Assembly: GCA_027315365.1 (NCBI GenBank)
Contig: DAHUYF010000091.1
Location: 1 to 33,911, forward strand
From: Rhodospirillales bacterium
GTDB taxonomy: Bacteria > Pseudomonadota > Alphaproteobacteria > ATCC43930 > CGMCC-115725
Reading direction: 5' to 3'
DNA length: 33,911 bases
Shown here: positions 1 to 8,978 of the stretch, piece by piece
Layout: each line of letters begins with the position of its first letter
How positions within the stretch are numbered: the first letter of the stretch is position 1
Translations under genes and position numbers: made by a program
The notes under the pieces: model-generated
What the model was told of the DNA's origin: nothing
The model's database searches: none
The model's input: only the letters and a program-made list of their open reading frames with translations

Positions 1-275
1 TCGGCTTCGTCAATCCCGACCTCTTCGGCTGGCGCCAATCGGGCATCGTGCTGATGATGGTCATTCTCGGCGGCATGGGCGCGCTCTACGGGCCGATCCT
101 CGGCGCCTTCGCTCTGCTGCTGCTGCAGGAGTTCCTCGCCCGGGAGACGCGGCACTGGCTGCTGCCGATGGGGCTGTTCATCATCATGGCGGTGCTGGTG
201 CTGCCGCAGGGGCTGAGCGGCGTCGCCGCACGGCTCGCCCGGTTGCGGCGCCGGCGGGAGCCGCGCGATGCCTGA
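1..275 (+). CDS. livM: Branched-chain amino acid-type ABC transporter permease (LivM family), C-terminal fragment
   Basis: This is the 3' end of a gene that begins before the window. The open frame starts at base 3 and ends with TGA at 273-275, giving about 90 residues. It contains the motif MVILGGMGALYGPILGA, typical of the last membrane-spanning part of LivM/LivH permeases, then hydrophobic segments and a basic, Arg-rich cytoplasmic tail. In HAAT importers this subunit forms the inner-membrane pore with LivH. The stop overlaps the next start by 8 bases (ATG at 268), so it is co-translated with livG. The substrate cannot be read from this fragment; the nearby feruloyl-CoA synthase makes an aromatic acid possible. 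Confidence 0.9.
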   Translation, partial: GFVNPDLFGWRQSGIVLMMVILGGMGALYGPILGAFALLLLQEFLARETRHWLLPMGLFIIMAVLVLPQGLSGVAARLARLRRRREPRDA

Positions 276-1023
276 GCCGGTGCTGCGCGTCGATCGGCTG
301 TCGCGGCGATTCGGCGGCCTCAATGCCGTGAGCGACGTGTCGCTGGAGCTTTTCGCCGGCGAGGTCCATGCGGTGATCGGGCCCAACGGCGCCGGCAAGA
401 CCACACTGCTCAACCTGCTGTCCGGCGATCTCAAGCCCAGTGCGGGCAGCGTGCGCTACGCGGGCCGCGAGATCGCGGGGCTCTCCGCCGACCGCATTGC
501 CCGGCTCGGCATCGCCCGCAGCTATCAGAAAACCAATATCTTCGCCGGCTTCAGCGCCTTCGAGAATTGCCGGCTGGCGGCGCAGGCGCGCCTTGCCAAC
601 GCGATGCGCTTCTTCCGCCCCGCCAATCGCTACCGCGCGGTCAACGACGCGGCCGAGCACGCGCTGACGCTGGCCGGGCTCGAGGCCCGCAGCGCGATCG
701 CGGCCTCGGCGCTGTCGCATGGCGAGCAGCGCCAGCTCGAGATCGCCATGACGCTGGCGACGGCGCCCGAGGTGCTGCTGCTGGACGAGCCGCTGGCCGG
801 CATGGGCCAGGAGGAGTCGCAGCGTATGGTGGCGCTGATCGGCCGGCTCGCCGCCAGCCACGCCATTCTCCTGGTCGAGCACGACATGGAGGCGGTGTTC
901 TCGGTGGCGCGCGCGCTCACCGTCCTGGTGAACGGCCGCGTGCTGGAGAGCGGCGCGCCGGAGAGCGTGCGCCGCAGCCGGGCGGTACAGGACGCCTATC
1001 TCGGCGGCGAGGCATCGGCGTGA
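268..1023 (+). CDS. livG: HAAT ABC transporter ATP-binding protein LivG
   Basis: Encodes 251 residues, the usual LivG length. It is one of two cytoplasmic ATPases that drive a LivHM permease. Visible motifs are Walker A GPNGAGKTT (about residues 38-46), the signature-like LSHGEQRQLEIA, Walker B VLLLDEPLAGM and the switch histidine in LLVEHDM. GIARSYQKTNIF is the LivG-type Q-loop region. The signature has His where many ATPases have Gly (LSHGE rather than LSGGE), a common LivG variant. The ATG overlaps the upstream permease stop and its own TGA overlaps the next GTG by four bases, so the genes form a tight operon. Confidence 0.93.
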   Translation: MPEPVLRVDRLSRRFGGLNAVSDVSLELFAGEVHAVIGPNGAGKTTLLNLLSGDLKPSAGSVRYAGREIAGLSADRIARLGIARSYQKTNIFAGFSAFENCRLAAQARLANAMRFFRPANRYRAVNDAAEHALTLAGLEARSAIAASALSHGEQRQLEIAMTLATAPEVLLLDEPLAGMGQEESQRMVALIGRLAASHAILLVEHDMEAVFSVARALTVLVNGRVLESGAPESVRRSRAVQDAYLGGEASA

Positions 1024-1736
1024 CCGCGCCGCTCCTGATCGAGGCCAAGGGCCTTCATACCTTCTACGAGCACAGCCACGTGCTGCACGGCGTCGACATC
1101 GAGGTGCGGCGCGGCGAGACGATCGCGCTGATGGGCCGCAACGGCATGGGCAAGACGACGCTGCTGCGCTCGCTGCTCGGCCTCACGCCGCCGCGCAGCG
1201 GCGAGGTGCTGATCGACGGGCGGCCGATGACCGGCGCGGCACCCCACCTCATCGCCCGCCAGGGCATCGCCTTCGTGCCGGAAGGGCGCGGCATCTTCGC
1301 CACGCTCAGCGTGCGCGAGCACTTGGTGATGGCGGCGCGGCCCGGTCGCGACGGGCGGCGCCGCTGGGATCTGGCCCGCGTGCTCGCCACCTTCCCGCGG
1401 CTGGCCGAGCGGCTCGATCACGGCGGCGCGCAGCTCTCCGGCGGCGAGCAGCAGATGCTCACCATCGCGCGGGCGCTGATGACCAACCCCGAACTCGTCA
1501 TCCTCGACGAGGCGACCGAGGGGCTCGCGCCGCTCGTCGCCCGCGAGATCTGGGCGATCATCCGCCTGGCGCATGCCGACGGCATCGCCGTGCTCATCGT
1601 CGACAAGAACCTTGCCGCGCTGGCCGCGCTGGCCGACCGCGCCATCGTTCTGGTCAAGGGCCGCGTCGCCTTCGCCGGCGCTCCCTCGGCGCTTACCGCT
1701 CAGCCGGAGATGGTGCACCGGCATCTGGGAGTCTAA
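1020..1736 (+). CDS. livF: HAAT ABC transporter ATP-binding protein LivF
   Basis: Encodes 238 residues from a GTG start at 1020 that overlaps the livG stop in a GTGA junction. The frame is open further upstream, but that part is antisense-like and only the segment from VTAPLLIEAKGL matches LivF. Motifs are Walker A GRNGMGKTT, IAFVPEGRGIFATLSV (the LivF 'PEGR' loop), signature LSGGEQQM and Walker B LVILDEATEGLAP. The H-loop region reads IVDKNLAAL. It pairs with LivG as the second ATPase of the importer. It is followed after 37 bases by the hydrolase gene, which may belong to the same transcript. Confidence 0.93.
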   Translation: MTAPLLIEAKGLHTFYEHSHVLHGVDIEVRRGETIALMGRNGMGKTTLLRSLLGLTPPRSGEVLIDGRPMTGAAPHLIARQGIAFVPEGRGIFATLSVREHLVMAARPGRDGRRRWDLARVLATFPRLAERLDHGGAQLSGGEQQMLTIARALMTNPELVILDEATEGLAPLVAREIWAIIRLAHADGIAVLIVDKNLAALAALADRAIVLVKGRVAFAGAPSALTAQPEMVHRHLGV

Positions 1737-1773
1737 CCTTGCCGCCCGCCCCTCCCGAACACGGAACCCCGCC

Positions 1774-2532
1774 ATGCCCTTTCTGATCGCCGCCGGCCAC
1801 CGCCTGGAATACGAGCGCTTCCCGGGGAAGCCGGGGGCGCCGACGCTGATCCTGCTGCATGAGGGGCTGGGCTCGGTGGCGCTATGGCGCGACTTCCCGG
1901 CGAAGCTGGCGCAGGCGACAGGCCGCCCCCTGGTGGTCTATTCGCGCTACGGCTACGGCCGCTCCGATCCCATCGCCGCGCCGCACGGGCCGCGCTACAT
2001 GCATGACGAGGCGCTGGTGGCGCTGCCGGAGCTGCGCCAAGCGCTCGGCCTCGACGACGTCGTCCTGGTCGGCCACAGCGACGGCGCCTCGATCGCGCTC
2101 ATCCATGCCGGCAGCGGCCGGTTTCCGGTGCGCGCGCTGATCGCCGAGGCGCCGCATGTCTTCGTCGAGGAGGTCTCGCTCAAGAGCATCGCCGAGGCGC
2201 GCACCCTCTATGAGGCGGGCGAGCTGCGCCAGCGCCTCGCCCGCTATCACGCCGATGTCGACAGCGCGTTCCGCGGTTGGAACGGCGCCTGGCTCGACCC
2301 CGCCTTCCGCGACTGGACGATCGCCGAGTATCTGCCCGGCGTGACCTGCCCGGTGTTGGCGATCCAGGGGGACGGCGACGAGTACGGTACGCTCGACCAG
2401 ATCGCCGCGATCGAGCGCGGCGTCAAGGGACCCTTCGCCAAGCTGGTGCTGCGCCATTGCCGGCATTCGCCGCATCGCGACCAGGAAGCGGCGGTGCTCG
2501 AGGCAATGGCCGAATTCATCGAGCGGGTGTGA
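1774..2532 (+). CDS. Alpha/beta hydrolase
   Basis: Encodes 252 residues with an alpha/beta-hydrolase fold. The nucleophile elbow is GHSDGAS (Ser102), LLHEGLGS carries the oxyanion-hole strand (about 28-34), an acidic residue lies in IQGDGDEYG, and the catalytic His is probably within RHCRHSPHRDQ. The start MPFLIAAGHRLEYERF was chosen because homology-like sequence begins there; upstream in-frame sequence lies inside livF. No signal peptide is seen, so the enzyme is probably cytoplasmic. Lying after a transporter and beside feruloyl-CoA synthase, it could split aromatic esters or a CoA or lactone intermediate, but the substrate is unknown. Its last 17 bases overlap the 3' end of the convergent fcs gene. 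Confidence 0.85.
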   Translation: MPFLIAAGHRLEYERFPGKPGAPTLILLHEGLGSVALWRDFPAKLAQATGRPLVVYSRYGYGRSDPIAAPHGPRYMHDEALVALPELRQALGLDDVVLVGHSDGASIALIHAGSGRFPVRALIAEAPHVFVEEVSLKSIAEARTLYEAGELRQRLARYHADVDSAFRGWNGAWLDPAFRDWTIAEYLPGVTCPVLAIQGDGDEYGTLDQIAAIERGVKGPFAKLVLRHCRHSPHRDQEAAVLEAMAEFIERV

Positions 2533-4381
2533 CGACCTCCGGACCCGCCGGTTCGGCATGGAGCCGCTCGACCAGCGCCGCGCGGTTGGTAAGCACCGCG
2601 CGCTGATTGATGTAGCCCTTGTCGGTGATCTCGCCCTTGTCGATCGAGGGCGGCTGATCCAGCAGCAGCGCGCGGGCGACGCGCTGCGAGCTGCCGCCGG
2701 CGCCGGCATTGTGGCGGGCAAGTGCGGCGGCAAGCGCGGTGGCCACCGCCGGCTCCTTGACGAGAGCGGCAAGCGGCGCGTCCGGCGGCAGATGCGGGCA
2801 GAGGCCGCGACAGCCGGCGAGGCTCGGGAAGACCAGGAGGCCGATCTCGTCACGGTCATGGCCGGTGACCACCGCATCCTCGACCACCGGCGCGCAGGCG
2901 GCGATGAGCGCCACGCGCAGCGCGCCGACGCCGACCCAGGTGCCGGAGGAGAGCTTGAAGTTCTCGCCGATGCGGCCGTCGAAGACGATTCCGCGGCGGG
3001 GATCGTCGGGATCCTCGAGCCGCGCCGCATCGCCGGGACGGTAGAACCCCTCGGCGTCGAAGGCCGCGGCGGTGAGGTCGGGCCGCTTCCAATATCCCGG
3101 CATGATGTTGGGTCCGCGCACGCGCATCTCGAGCTTGTCGCCGTCCGGCACCAGCTTGATCTCGCAGCCCGGCGCCGGCAGGCCGATATTGCCGGCACGC
3201 TCGATCGGATAATGCACCAGCGTGGCGAGCGGCGCGGTCTCGGTCGTGCCCCAGGCCGCGACCATCGCCACCTTGTGCCCGACCGTCTTCAGCGACAGTG
3301 CCTCGAGCCGCGCCCAGAGGCTCTGCGGCAGCGCCGCGCCGGCATAGAGCACGAGATCGAGTTCGCGGAAGAAGTTATGCGCAAGCGCCGGGTCGCGCTC
3401 GAGATAATCGAGCACCATGGCAAAGCCGCGCGGCACGTTGAGATAGAGCGTCGGCGCCACCTCGCGCAGGTTGGCGATGCTCTTCTCGATCAGGCCCGGC
3501 ACCGGCCGGCCATCATCGATATAGAGCGTGCCGCCGTTGCGCAGGATCATGTTGAAGTCGGAATTGCCGCCGAAAGTGTGGTTCCAGGGCAGCCAGTCCA
3601 GGATCACCGGCGGTCGCGCATCGAGGAAGGGCCAGGCGCGGACGTAGCTCTCCTGGTTCGAGGTGAGCATGCGCTGGGTGTTGATCACGCCTTTGGGCTC
3701 GCCGGTCGAGCCCGAGGTGAAGAGGATCTTGGCGATGGTGTCGGGGCCGACCGCGGCGAAGGCGCGGTCGACATCGGCAGTCGGGCGGGTCCCGGCAAGC
3801 GCGGCGAACTCCGTGGCCGGGACGCCCTGGGGCGGGTTGGCGACGAGGGCGAGTTCGGTGTCGCCAAGCCGCAGCGCCGCGATCGCCGCAGCGTAGCGCG
3901 CGCCGTCATCGGCGAAGACCAGCCCCGGCGCCACGAGGTCGTGGACAAAGCGCAGCTTGGCGAAATCCTGCGACAGGCGCGAATAGGCGGTCGAGACCGG
4001 CGCCACCGGCACGCCGACATGCATCGCGCCCAGCGCCAGCAGCGCATGCTCGATACCATTGTCGGAAAGGATCATCACCGGCCGCTCGGGGCCGAGGCCG
4101 CGGTCGAGCAGCGACTGGCCGATGGCGCGCGCCGCCGCCAGCGCCTCGCCATAGGTGACGCGCCGCCAGTCGCCGGCGGCGCCACGCTGCGCCAGGAACA
4201 CCCGGTCGGGATCGCGCCGGGCCCAGGCGTCGAGCAGCCTGCCGATCGAGCGCGGGATCTCGCCCAGCGCGTAGGGCGAGCGCAGCAGCAGCCCGCCGCC
4301 GGCGAGCGGCTCGGCGATGACGGCGGGCTCAGCGAACAGGTTCGCGCGCGGCATTTGCCGCAGGGCGCCTTCTTGCGCCAT
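2516..4381 (-). CDS. fcs: Feruloyl-CoA synthase
   Basis: Encodes 621 residues of the ANL adenylate-forming superfamily. These enzymes activate ferulate and related hydroxycinnamates with ATP and CoA, the first step of CoA-dependent, non-beta-oxidative side-chain shortening. The AMP-binding P-loop motif [13 protein letters not shown] lies at 219-231, the A5 motif reads [12 protein letters not shown]7/A8 is seen in [11 protein letters not shown] and [16 protein letters not shown], and the A10 lysine is in EITDKGY (Lys588). The segments [16 protein letters not shown] and [11 protein letters not shown] are characteristic of the Fcs family rather than generic acyl-CoA synthetases. GGGAGG lies 5 bases before the ATG. 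The usual partners (enoyl-CoA hydratase/lyase, vanillin dehydrogenase) are not in the window. Uncertainty concerns the exact acid, not the family. Confidence 0.88.
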   Translation of the reverse strand: MAQEGALRQMPRANLFAEPAVIAEPLAGGGLLLRSPYALGEIPRSIGRLLDAWARRDPDRVFLAQRGAAGDWRRVTYGEALAAARAIGQSLLDRGLGPERPVMILSDNGIEHALLALGAMHVGVPVAPVSTAYSRLSQDFAKLRFVHDLVAPGLVFADDGARYAAAIAALRLGDTELALVANPPQGVPATEFAALAGTRPTADVDRAFAAVGPDTIAKILFTSGSTGEPKGVINTQRMLTSNQESYVRAWPFLDARPPVILDWLPWNHTFGGNSDFNMILRNGGTLYIDDGRPVPGLIEKSIANLREVAPTLYLNVPRGFAMVLDYLERDPALAHNFFRELDLVLYAGAALPQSLWARLEALSLKTVGHKVAMVAAWGTTETAPLATLVHYPIERAGNIGLPAPGCEIKLVPDGDKLEMRVRGPNIMPGYWKRPDLTAAAFDAEGFYRPGDAARLEDPDDPRRGIVFDGRIGENFKLSSGTWVGVGALRVALIAACAPVVEDAVVTGHDRDEIGLLVFPSLAGCRGLCPHLPPDAPLAALVKEPAVATALAAALARHNAGAGGSSQRVARALLLDQPPSIDKGEITDKGYINQRAVLTNRAALVERLHAEPAGPEVVTPAR

Positions 4382-4442
4382 GGTATCCTCCCTATCGCCC
4401 CAGCCTAGCGCGACCGCGAGGTCGTCGTGAAGCCTGCGGTAT

Positions 4443-4455
4443 CGCCCGGCGGGCG
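4443..4455. repeat. Short GC-rich inverted repeat between fcs and the methionine synthase gene
   Basis: CGCCCG-G-CGGGCG has perfect 6-bp arms around one base. It lies in the 125-bp divergent spacer between fcs (start 4381) and the MetE-like gene (start 4507). It could be an operator or a weak hairpin in the 5' leader. I compared the spacer by eye with SAM-II and SAH riboswitch features and saw no match. In GC-rich DNA such a dyad can arise by chance. Confidence 0.25.
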
Positions 4456-4506
4456 GGATGATTATGCTCGATAACTATCCACGAAGGAACACCCGGGGAG
4501 GAGATC

Positions 4507-5535
4507 ATGATCGAAAGCACCATCGCCGGCAGCCTGCCCAAGCCCTTCTGGCTCGCCCAGCCGAAGACGCTGTGGGCGCCCTGGGCACAGACCGGCGACG
4601 CGCTCGCCGAGGCCAAGCGCGACGCGACGCTGCTGGTGCTGAAGGAGCAGGAGGATGCCGGCATCGACATCGTTACCGAGGGCGAACAGTCGCGCCAGCA
4701 TTTCGTCCATGGCTTCCTCGAGCAGATCGAGGGCATCGATTTCGACCGCCGCGTCGCCATGGGCATCCGCAACAACCGCTACACGGCGCAGGTACCGACC
4801 GTCACCAGCGCGCTGCGGCGCAAGCGCCCGGTGCACCGTACCGAGGCGACTCTGGCGCGCGCCCACACCGCGCGCCGGCTTAAATTCACCCTGCCCGGGC
4901 CGATGACCATCGTCGACACCGTCGCCGACGCGCATTACGGCGACCGGGTGCGGATGGCGATGCGCTTTGCCGAACTGCTGAACGAGGAGGCGCGCGAGCT
5001 CGAAGCAGCGGGTGTCGACGTCGTCCAGTTCGACGAGCCGGCCTTCAACGTTTACATGGACCAGGTCAGGGAATGGGGCATCGCGGCGCTCGACCGCGCG
5101 CGCGAGGGCCTGCGCTGCAAGACCGCCGTCCATATCTGCTACGGCTACGGCATCAAGGCCAATATCGACTGGAAGGCCTCGCTCGGCGGCGAGTGGCGGC
5201 AATACGAGGAGATCTTCCCGGCGCTCGCCAAGAGCCGCATCGACCAGGTGTCGCTCGAATGCATCAACTCGCACGTGCCGATCGAGCTGCTGAGGCTGCT
5301 CGACGGCAAGGACGTGCTGCTGGGCGCGATCGACGTGGCGAGCGAACGCGTCGAGACGCCGGAGGAAGTGGCGGCGGTGCTGCGCCGGGCGCTCGGCTTC
5401 ATCGCCCCCGAGCACCTCGTCGCCTGCACCAATTGCGGCATGGCGCCGCTCGACCGCGCCGTCGCCAATGCCAAGCTCCAGGCGCTCGGCGCCGGCGCGG
5501 CGCTGTTGCGGCGGGAACTGGGACAGCGAGCCTAG
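4507..5535 (+). CDS. Cobalamin-independent methionine synthase, short core-MetE type (MesD-like)
   Basis: Encodes 342 residues, matching only the C-terminal catalytic half of full MetE (about 750). It starts directly with the MetE/UROD-barrel motif STIAGSLPKP. Probable zinc ligands are His209 and Cys211 in VHICYGYG, Glu251 in VSLECINSH and Cys310 in CTNCGMAPL. The family moves a methyl group to homocysteine to make methionine. From memory the sequence most resembles the MesD branch of short methionine synthases, which works with the DUF1852 protein MesX; no MesX gene is present here. GGGGAGGAGATC precedes the ATG. It is divergent from fcs, which suggests, without proof, a link to methyl groups from methoxy-aromatics. 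The acceptor could also be another thiol. Confidence 0.85.
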   Translation: MIESTIAGSLPKPFWLAQPKTLWAPWAQTGDALAEAKRDATLLVLKEQEDAGIDIVTEGEQSRQHFVHGFLEQIEGIDFDRRVAMGIRNNRYTAQVPTVTSALRRKRPVHRTEATLARAHTARRLKFTLPGPMTIVDTVADAHYGDRVRMAMRFAELLNEEARELEAAGVDVVQFDEPAFNVYMDQVREWGIAALDRAREGLRCKTAVHICYGYGIKANIDWKASLGGEWRQYEEIFPALAKSRIDQVSLECINSHVPIELLRLLDGKDVLLGAIDVASERVETPEEVAAVLRRALGFIAPEHLVACTNCGMAPLDRAVANAKLQALGAGAALLRRELGQRA

Positions 5536-5632
5536 GCAGGCCGCAGATCTGCGACCCGCGTCGATAGCGCTGCGCTGGAGGACATGGCGGAGGCTGTCCC
5601 GGCCCGTCCATGGGTCCACGCCGCCGCGGCCG

Positions 5633-6342
<710 letters not shown>

Positions 6343-6346
<4 letters not shown>

Positions 6347-7092
6347 GCCGGGGCGGGCCCCGAGGCCTGGCCGTGGCCGAGATAGCATTCGAGCACCTGC
6401 GGGTCGCGCGCCACCTGCTCGGGCGTGCCCTCGCAGATCTTCTGGCCGTGATGCAGCACGACGATGTGATGCGACAGCGCCATCACCGCGCGCATGACAT
6501 GCTCGGTGAGCAGGATGGCGATGCCGGTGTCGCGCGCGAGATCGCTGAAGACGCGCACCATGCGGTCGATCTCGGTCGGACGCAGCCCCGCCATCACCTC
6601 GTCGAGCAGCAGGATCTTGGGCCGCGTGGCGAGCGCGCGCGCCGCCTCGAGCCGCTTGCGCTCGGGGAGCGTCAGGCTGCGGGCCGCGCTCTCCGCCTTG
6701 TCGGCGAGGCCGAGACGGTCGAGGATTTCGGCCGCGGCCTGGCGCGCCGCAGCCCGGTCGGCCGTCGCGGTGAAGGCGCCGACCATGACGTTCTGCAGCA
6801 CCGTCAGCCCGCCGAAAGGCTTCACCAGTTGAAAGGTGCGGCCGATGCCGGCGCGGCAGGCCTGATCCGGCCGGCGGCCGGTGATGTCGATGCCGTCGAG
6901 CAGGACGCTGCCGCTGTCGGGCGCGATGGCGCCGGCGATCAGGTTGAAGGTGGTGGTCTTGCCCGCGCCGTTGGGGCCGATCAGCGCAACGATGCCGCCG
7001 GCCGGCACGGCGAAGCTGACATCGTCCACCGCCTGCAGCCCGCGGAAGCGCTTGGCGATGGCGCGCACCTCAAGCAGCGGCGCAGCGCTCAT
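6343..7092 (-). CDS. livG: HAAT ABC transporter ATP-binding protein LivG (second system)
   Basis: Encodes 249 residues from MSAAPLLEVRAIAKRF. The ATG at 7092 overlaps the livM stop in an ATGA junction. Visible motifs are Walker A GPNGAGKTTT, Q-loop RTFQLVKPFGGLTVLQN, an atypical signature LTLPERKRLEAARAL, Walker B ILLLDEVMAGL and the switch His in LLTEHVM. The LTLPERKRLE form, lacking the classical SGGQ, is common in LivG proteins of aromatic or organic-acid HAAT systems. It acts with LivF at the cytoplasmic face of the importer. Confidence 0.93.
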
Positions 7093-8087
7093 CGCCGCCC
7101 CTCCTCGAGGCCGAGCCGGCGGCGCAGCCAGGGCCACAGCCCAGACGGCTGCAATGCGACGATGGCCAGCAGCGCCGCGCCGTAGAACCATTGCTTCAGG
7201 CCGCTGATCTCCGCCGCGTTGGAAAGATTGGTCATGATCTCGCCGAGCCCGGTGAGCAGGACGGCGCCGAGGACGGGGCCGAACAGCGTACCCAGCCCCC
7301 CGATGATCGGCGCGGTGATGATCTCGATCGAGCGGCTCATGGCGAAGACGGTGTCGGGATAGAGATTGTTGTCGTAGAAGGCGAGCACGCCGCCGCCCAG
7401 CGCGGTCATCGCCGCCGACAGCGCCATGGCCGCGACCTTGTAGCGGAAAACATCGATGCCGAGCGCGCGCGCCGCCTCTTCATCCTCGCGGATCGCCTGC
7501 CAGTAATAGCCGACGCGGCGGTTGAGGAGATGGTGGCTGAGCGCCAGCGCGGCAAGGCTGAGCGCCAGCAGCAGGTAGTAGAACATCCGCGGCGAGCCGC
7601 GCAGCCGCAGCGGGTCGTCGTGTGCGAGATTGGCCACCGGCAGGAACAACCCCTCGGTGGCGCCGACCCAGCCGAAATGATCGAACAGGATGCGCGTGAA
7701 CTCGGCGAAGGCGATGGTCAGCAGCGCGAAGTAGACGCCGCCGACGCGGAAGCGGAAGGAAAGCGCGGCGATCGCGCCGCCGGCCAGCGCCGCCACCGCC
7801 ATGCCGGCGAGCATGCCGAGCCAGGGCAGCAGGCCGAAATGCACGAAGAGCGCCGCGCTGGTATAGGCGCCGAGCCCGACATAGAGCGCATGGCCGAGCG
7901 AAAGCTGCCCGGCAAAGCCGGTCATGATGTTCCAGGACTGGCCGAAATATGCCGAGAACAGCACCACCACCAGCACCGAAACGATATAGGCGTTGACCAG
8001 CAGCGGCAGCAGCAGCATGACCGCGACGAAGAGCCCGAGCGCCGCCGCGCGCCGCGGCGAGAGGTCGCGCGCCGCCATCGCCCTCAT
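7089..8087 (-). CDS. livM: HAAT ABC transporter permease LivM (second system)
   Basis: Encodes 332 residues from MRAMAARDLS; the ATG at 8087 overlaps the livH stop in an ATGA junction. A second possible start, MAARDL, lies three codons on. The protein is a multi-spanning membrane protein of the BPD_transp_2 family. Family marks are GFAGQLSLGHALYVGLGAY, REDEEAARALGIDVFRYKV (the cytoplasmic coupling loop) and APIIGGLGTLFGPVLGAV. With LivH it forms the inner-membrane channel. The C-terminus is basic and cytoplasmic. Confidence 0.92.
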   Translation of the reverse strand: MRAMAARDLSPRRAAALGLFVAVMLLLPLLVNAYIVSVLVVVLFSAYFGQSWNIMTGFAGQLSLGHALYVGLGAYTSAALFVHFGLLPWLGMLAGMAVAALAGGAIAALSFRFRVGGVYFALLTIAFAEFTRILFDHFGWVGATEGLFLPVANLAHDDPLRLRGSPRMFYYLLLALSLAALALSHHLLNRRVGYYWQAIREDEEAARALGIDVFRYKVAAMALSAAMTALGGGVLAFYDNNLYPDTVFAMSRSIEIITAPIIGGLGTLFGPVLGAVLLTGLGEIMTNLSNAAEISGLKQWFYGAALLAIVALQPSGLWPWLRRRLGLEEGRR

Positions 8088-8941
8088 GCGCGGCCCAGCA
8101 GGCCTTGCGGCCGGACCAGCAGCACCAGGATGAGCAGGCCGAAGCTGAAGGCGCTCTTGAGGGAGGGCTCGACGAGAAATCCCGCGAGCGCCTCGGAGAC
8201 GCCGACCAGGATGCCGCCGAGCAGCGCCCCCGGCATGCTGCCGAGGCCGCCCAGGATGACGATGATGAAGGCAAGCAGCGTGTAGTCGGTGGCGATATAG
8301 GGCTGCACGTCGACCAGCAGCAGCAGCAGGCAGCCCGCCGCGCCGACGCAGGCGGCGCCGAGGCCGAAGGTCACGGCGTAGAGCCGCTTGACGTCGAGGC
8401 CGACCACCTGGGCGCCAACCTGATTGTCGGCGCAGGCGCGGATCGCCTTGCCGGTGCGGCTGAAGCGGAAAAAGCTCCACAGCGCCGCGGCGCCCAGGAC
8501 GGCGCCGCCGGCGGCGAAGACACGCACCTTGTCGAGCAGGATGGCGCCGATCTGATAGCTGTCATAGCCGTAGTCGAGCTGGACGTTGCGCGCATCGGGG
8601 CCGAAGCCCATCAGCAGGCTGGCGGTGATGATGGTGGCGAGCGCCAGCAGCAGCAGAAACTGCTCGTGATCGGGCCGCGCTATGTAGCGGTTGATGAGCA
8701 GGCGCTGCAGCGCGTAGCCCAGCCCGAAGAGTGCCAGGGTCACCAGCGGCAGCACCAGCAGCGGATCGAGCCCGAGCCGGGCGTTGACGACATAGGCGCC
8801 GTACATCGCCAGCACCATCATCTCGCCATGGGCGAAGTTGACGATGCGGATGACGCCGAAGATGACCGAGAGACCGAGCGCCATCAGCCCATAGACGGCA
8901 CCGGTCAGCAGCCCCGAGACGATGATGTTGAGGTAGAGCAT
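8084..8941 (-). CDS. livH: HAAT ABC transporter permease LivH (second system)
   Basis: Encodes 285 residues starting MLYLNIIVSGLLTGAVYGL, the normal LivH N-terminus; upstream in-frame sequence lies inside the binding-protein gene region and is ignored. Family motifs are GLSVIFGVIRIVNFAHGEMM, the coupling loop TGKAIRACADNQVGAQVVGLDVKR and IVILGGLGSMPGALLGGILVG. About eight hydrophobic spans are visible. It lies 37 bases downstream of the binding-protein gene. That gap contains the palindrome CGGTCGACCG, which might act as a small hairpin tempering expression between binding protein and permeases. Confidence 0.92.
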   Translation of the reverse strand: MLYLNIIVSGLLTGAVYGLMALGLSVIFGVIRIVNFAHGEMMVLAMYGAYVVNARLGLDPLLVLPLVTLALFGLGYALQRLLINRYIARPDHEQFLLLLALATIITASLLMGFGPDARNVQLDYGYDSYQIGAILLDKVRVFAAGGAVLGAAALWSFFRFSRTGKAIRACADNQVGAQVVGLDVKRLYAVTFGLGAACVGAAGCLLLLLVDVQPYIATDYTLLAFIIVILGGLGSMPGALLGGILVGVSEALAGFLVEPSLKSAFSFGLLILVLLVRPQGLLGRA

Positions 8942-8978
8942 CGGGCGGAGCGGCGCGGGCGTCGGTCGACCGGCGCGC

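Noticed and set aside
2558-4408. A 616-codon plus-strand frame opposite fcs
   Set aside because: The antisense shadow of a clear feruloyl-CoA synthase; the translation has no domain-like pattern.
4382-4506. SAM or SAH riboswitch before the methionine synthase gene
   Set aside because: No SAM-II, SAH or cobalamin core sequence could be recognised in the 125-bp leader; only a small GC dyad is present.
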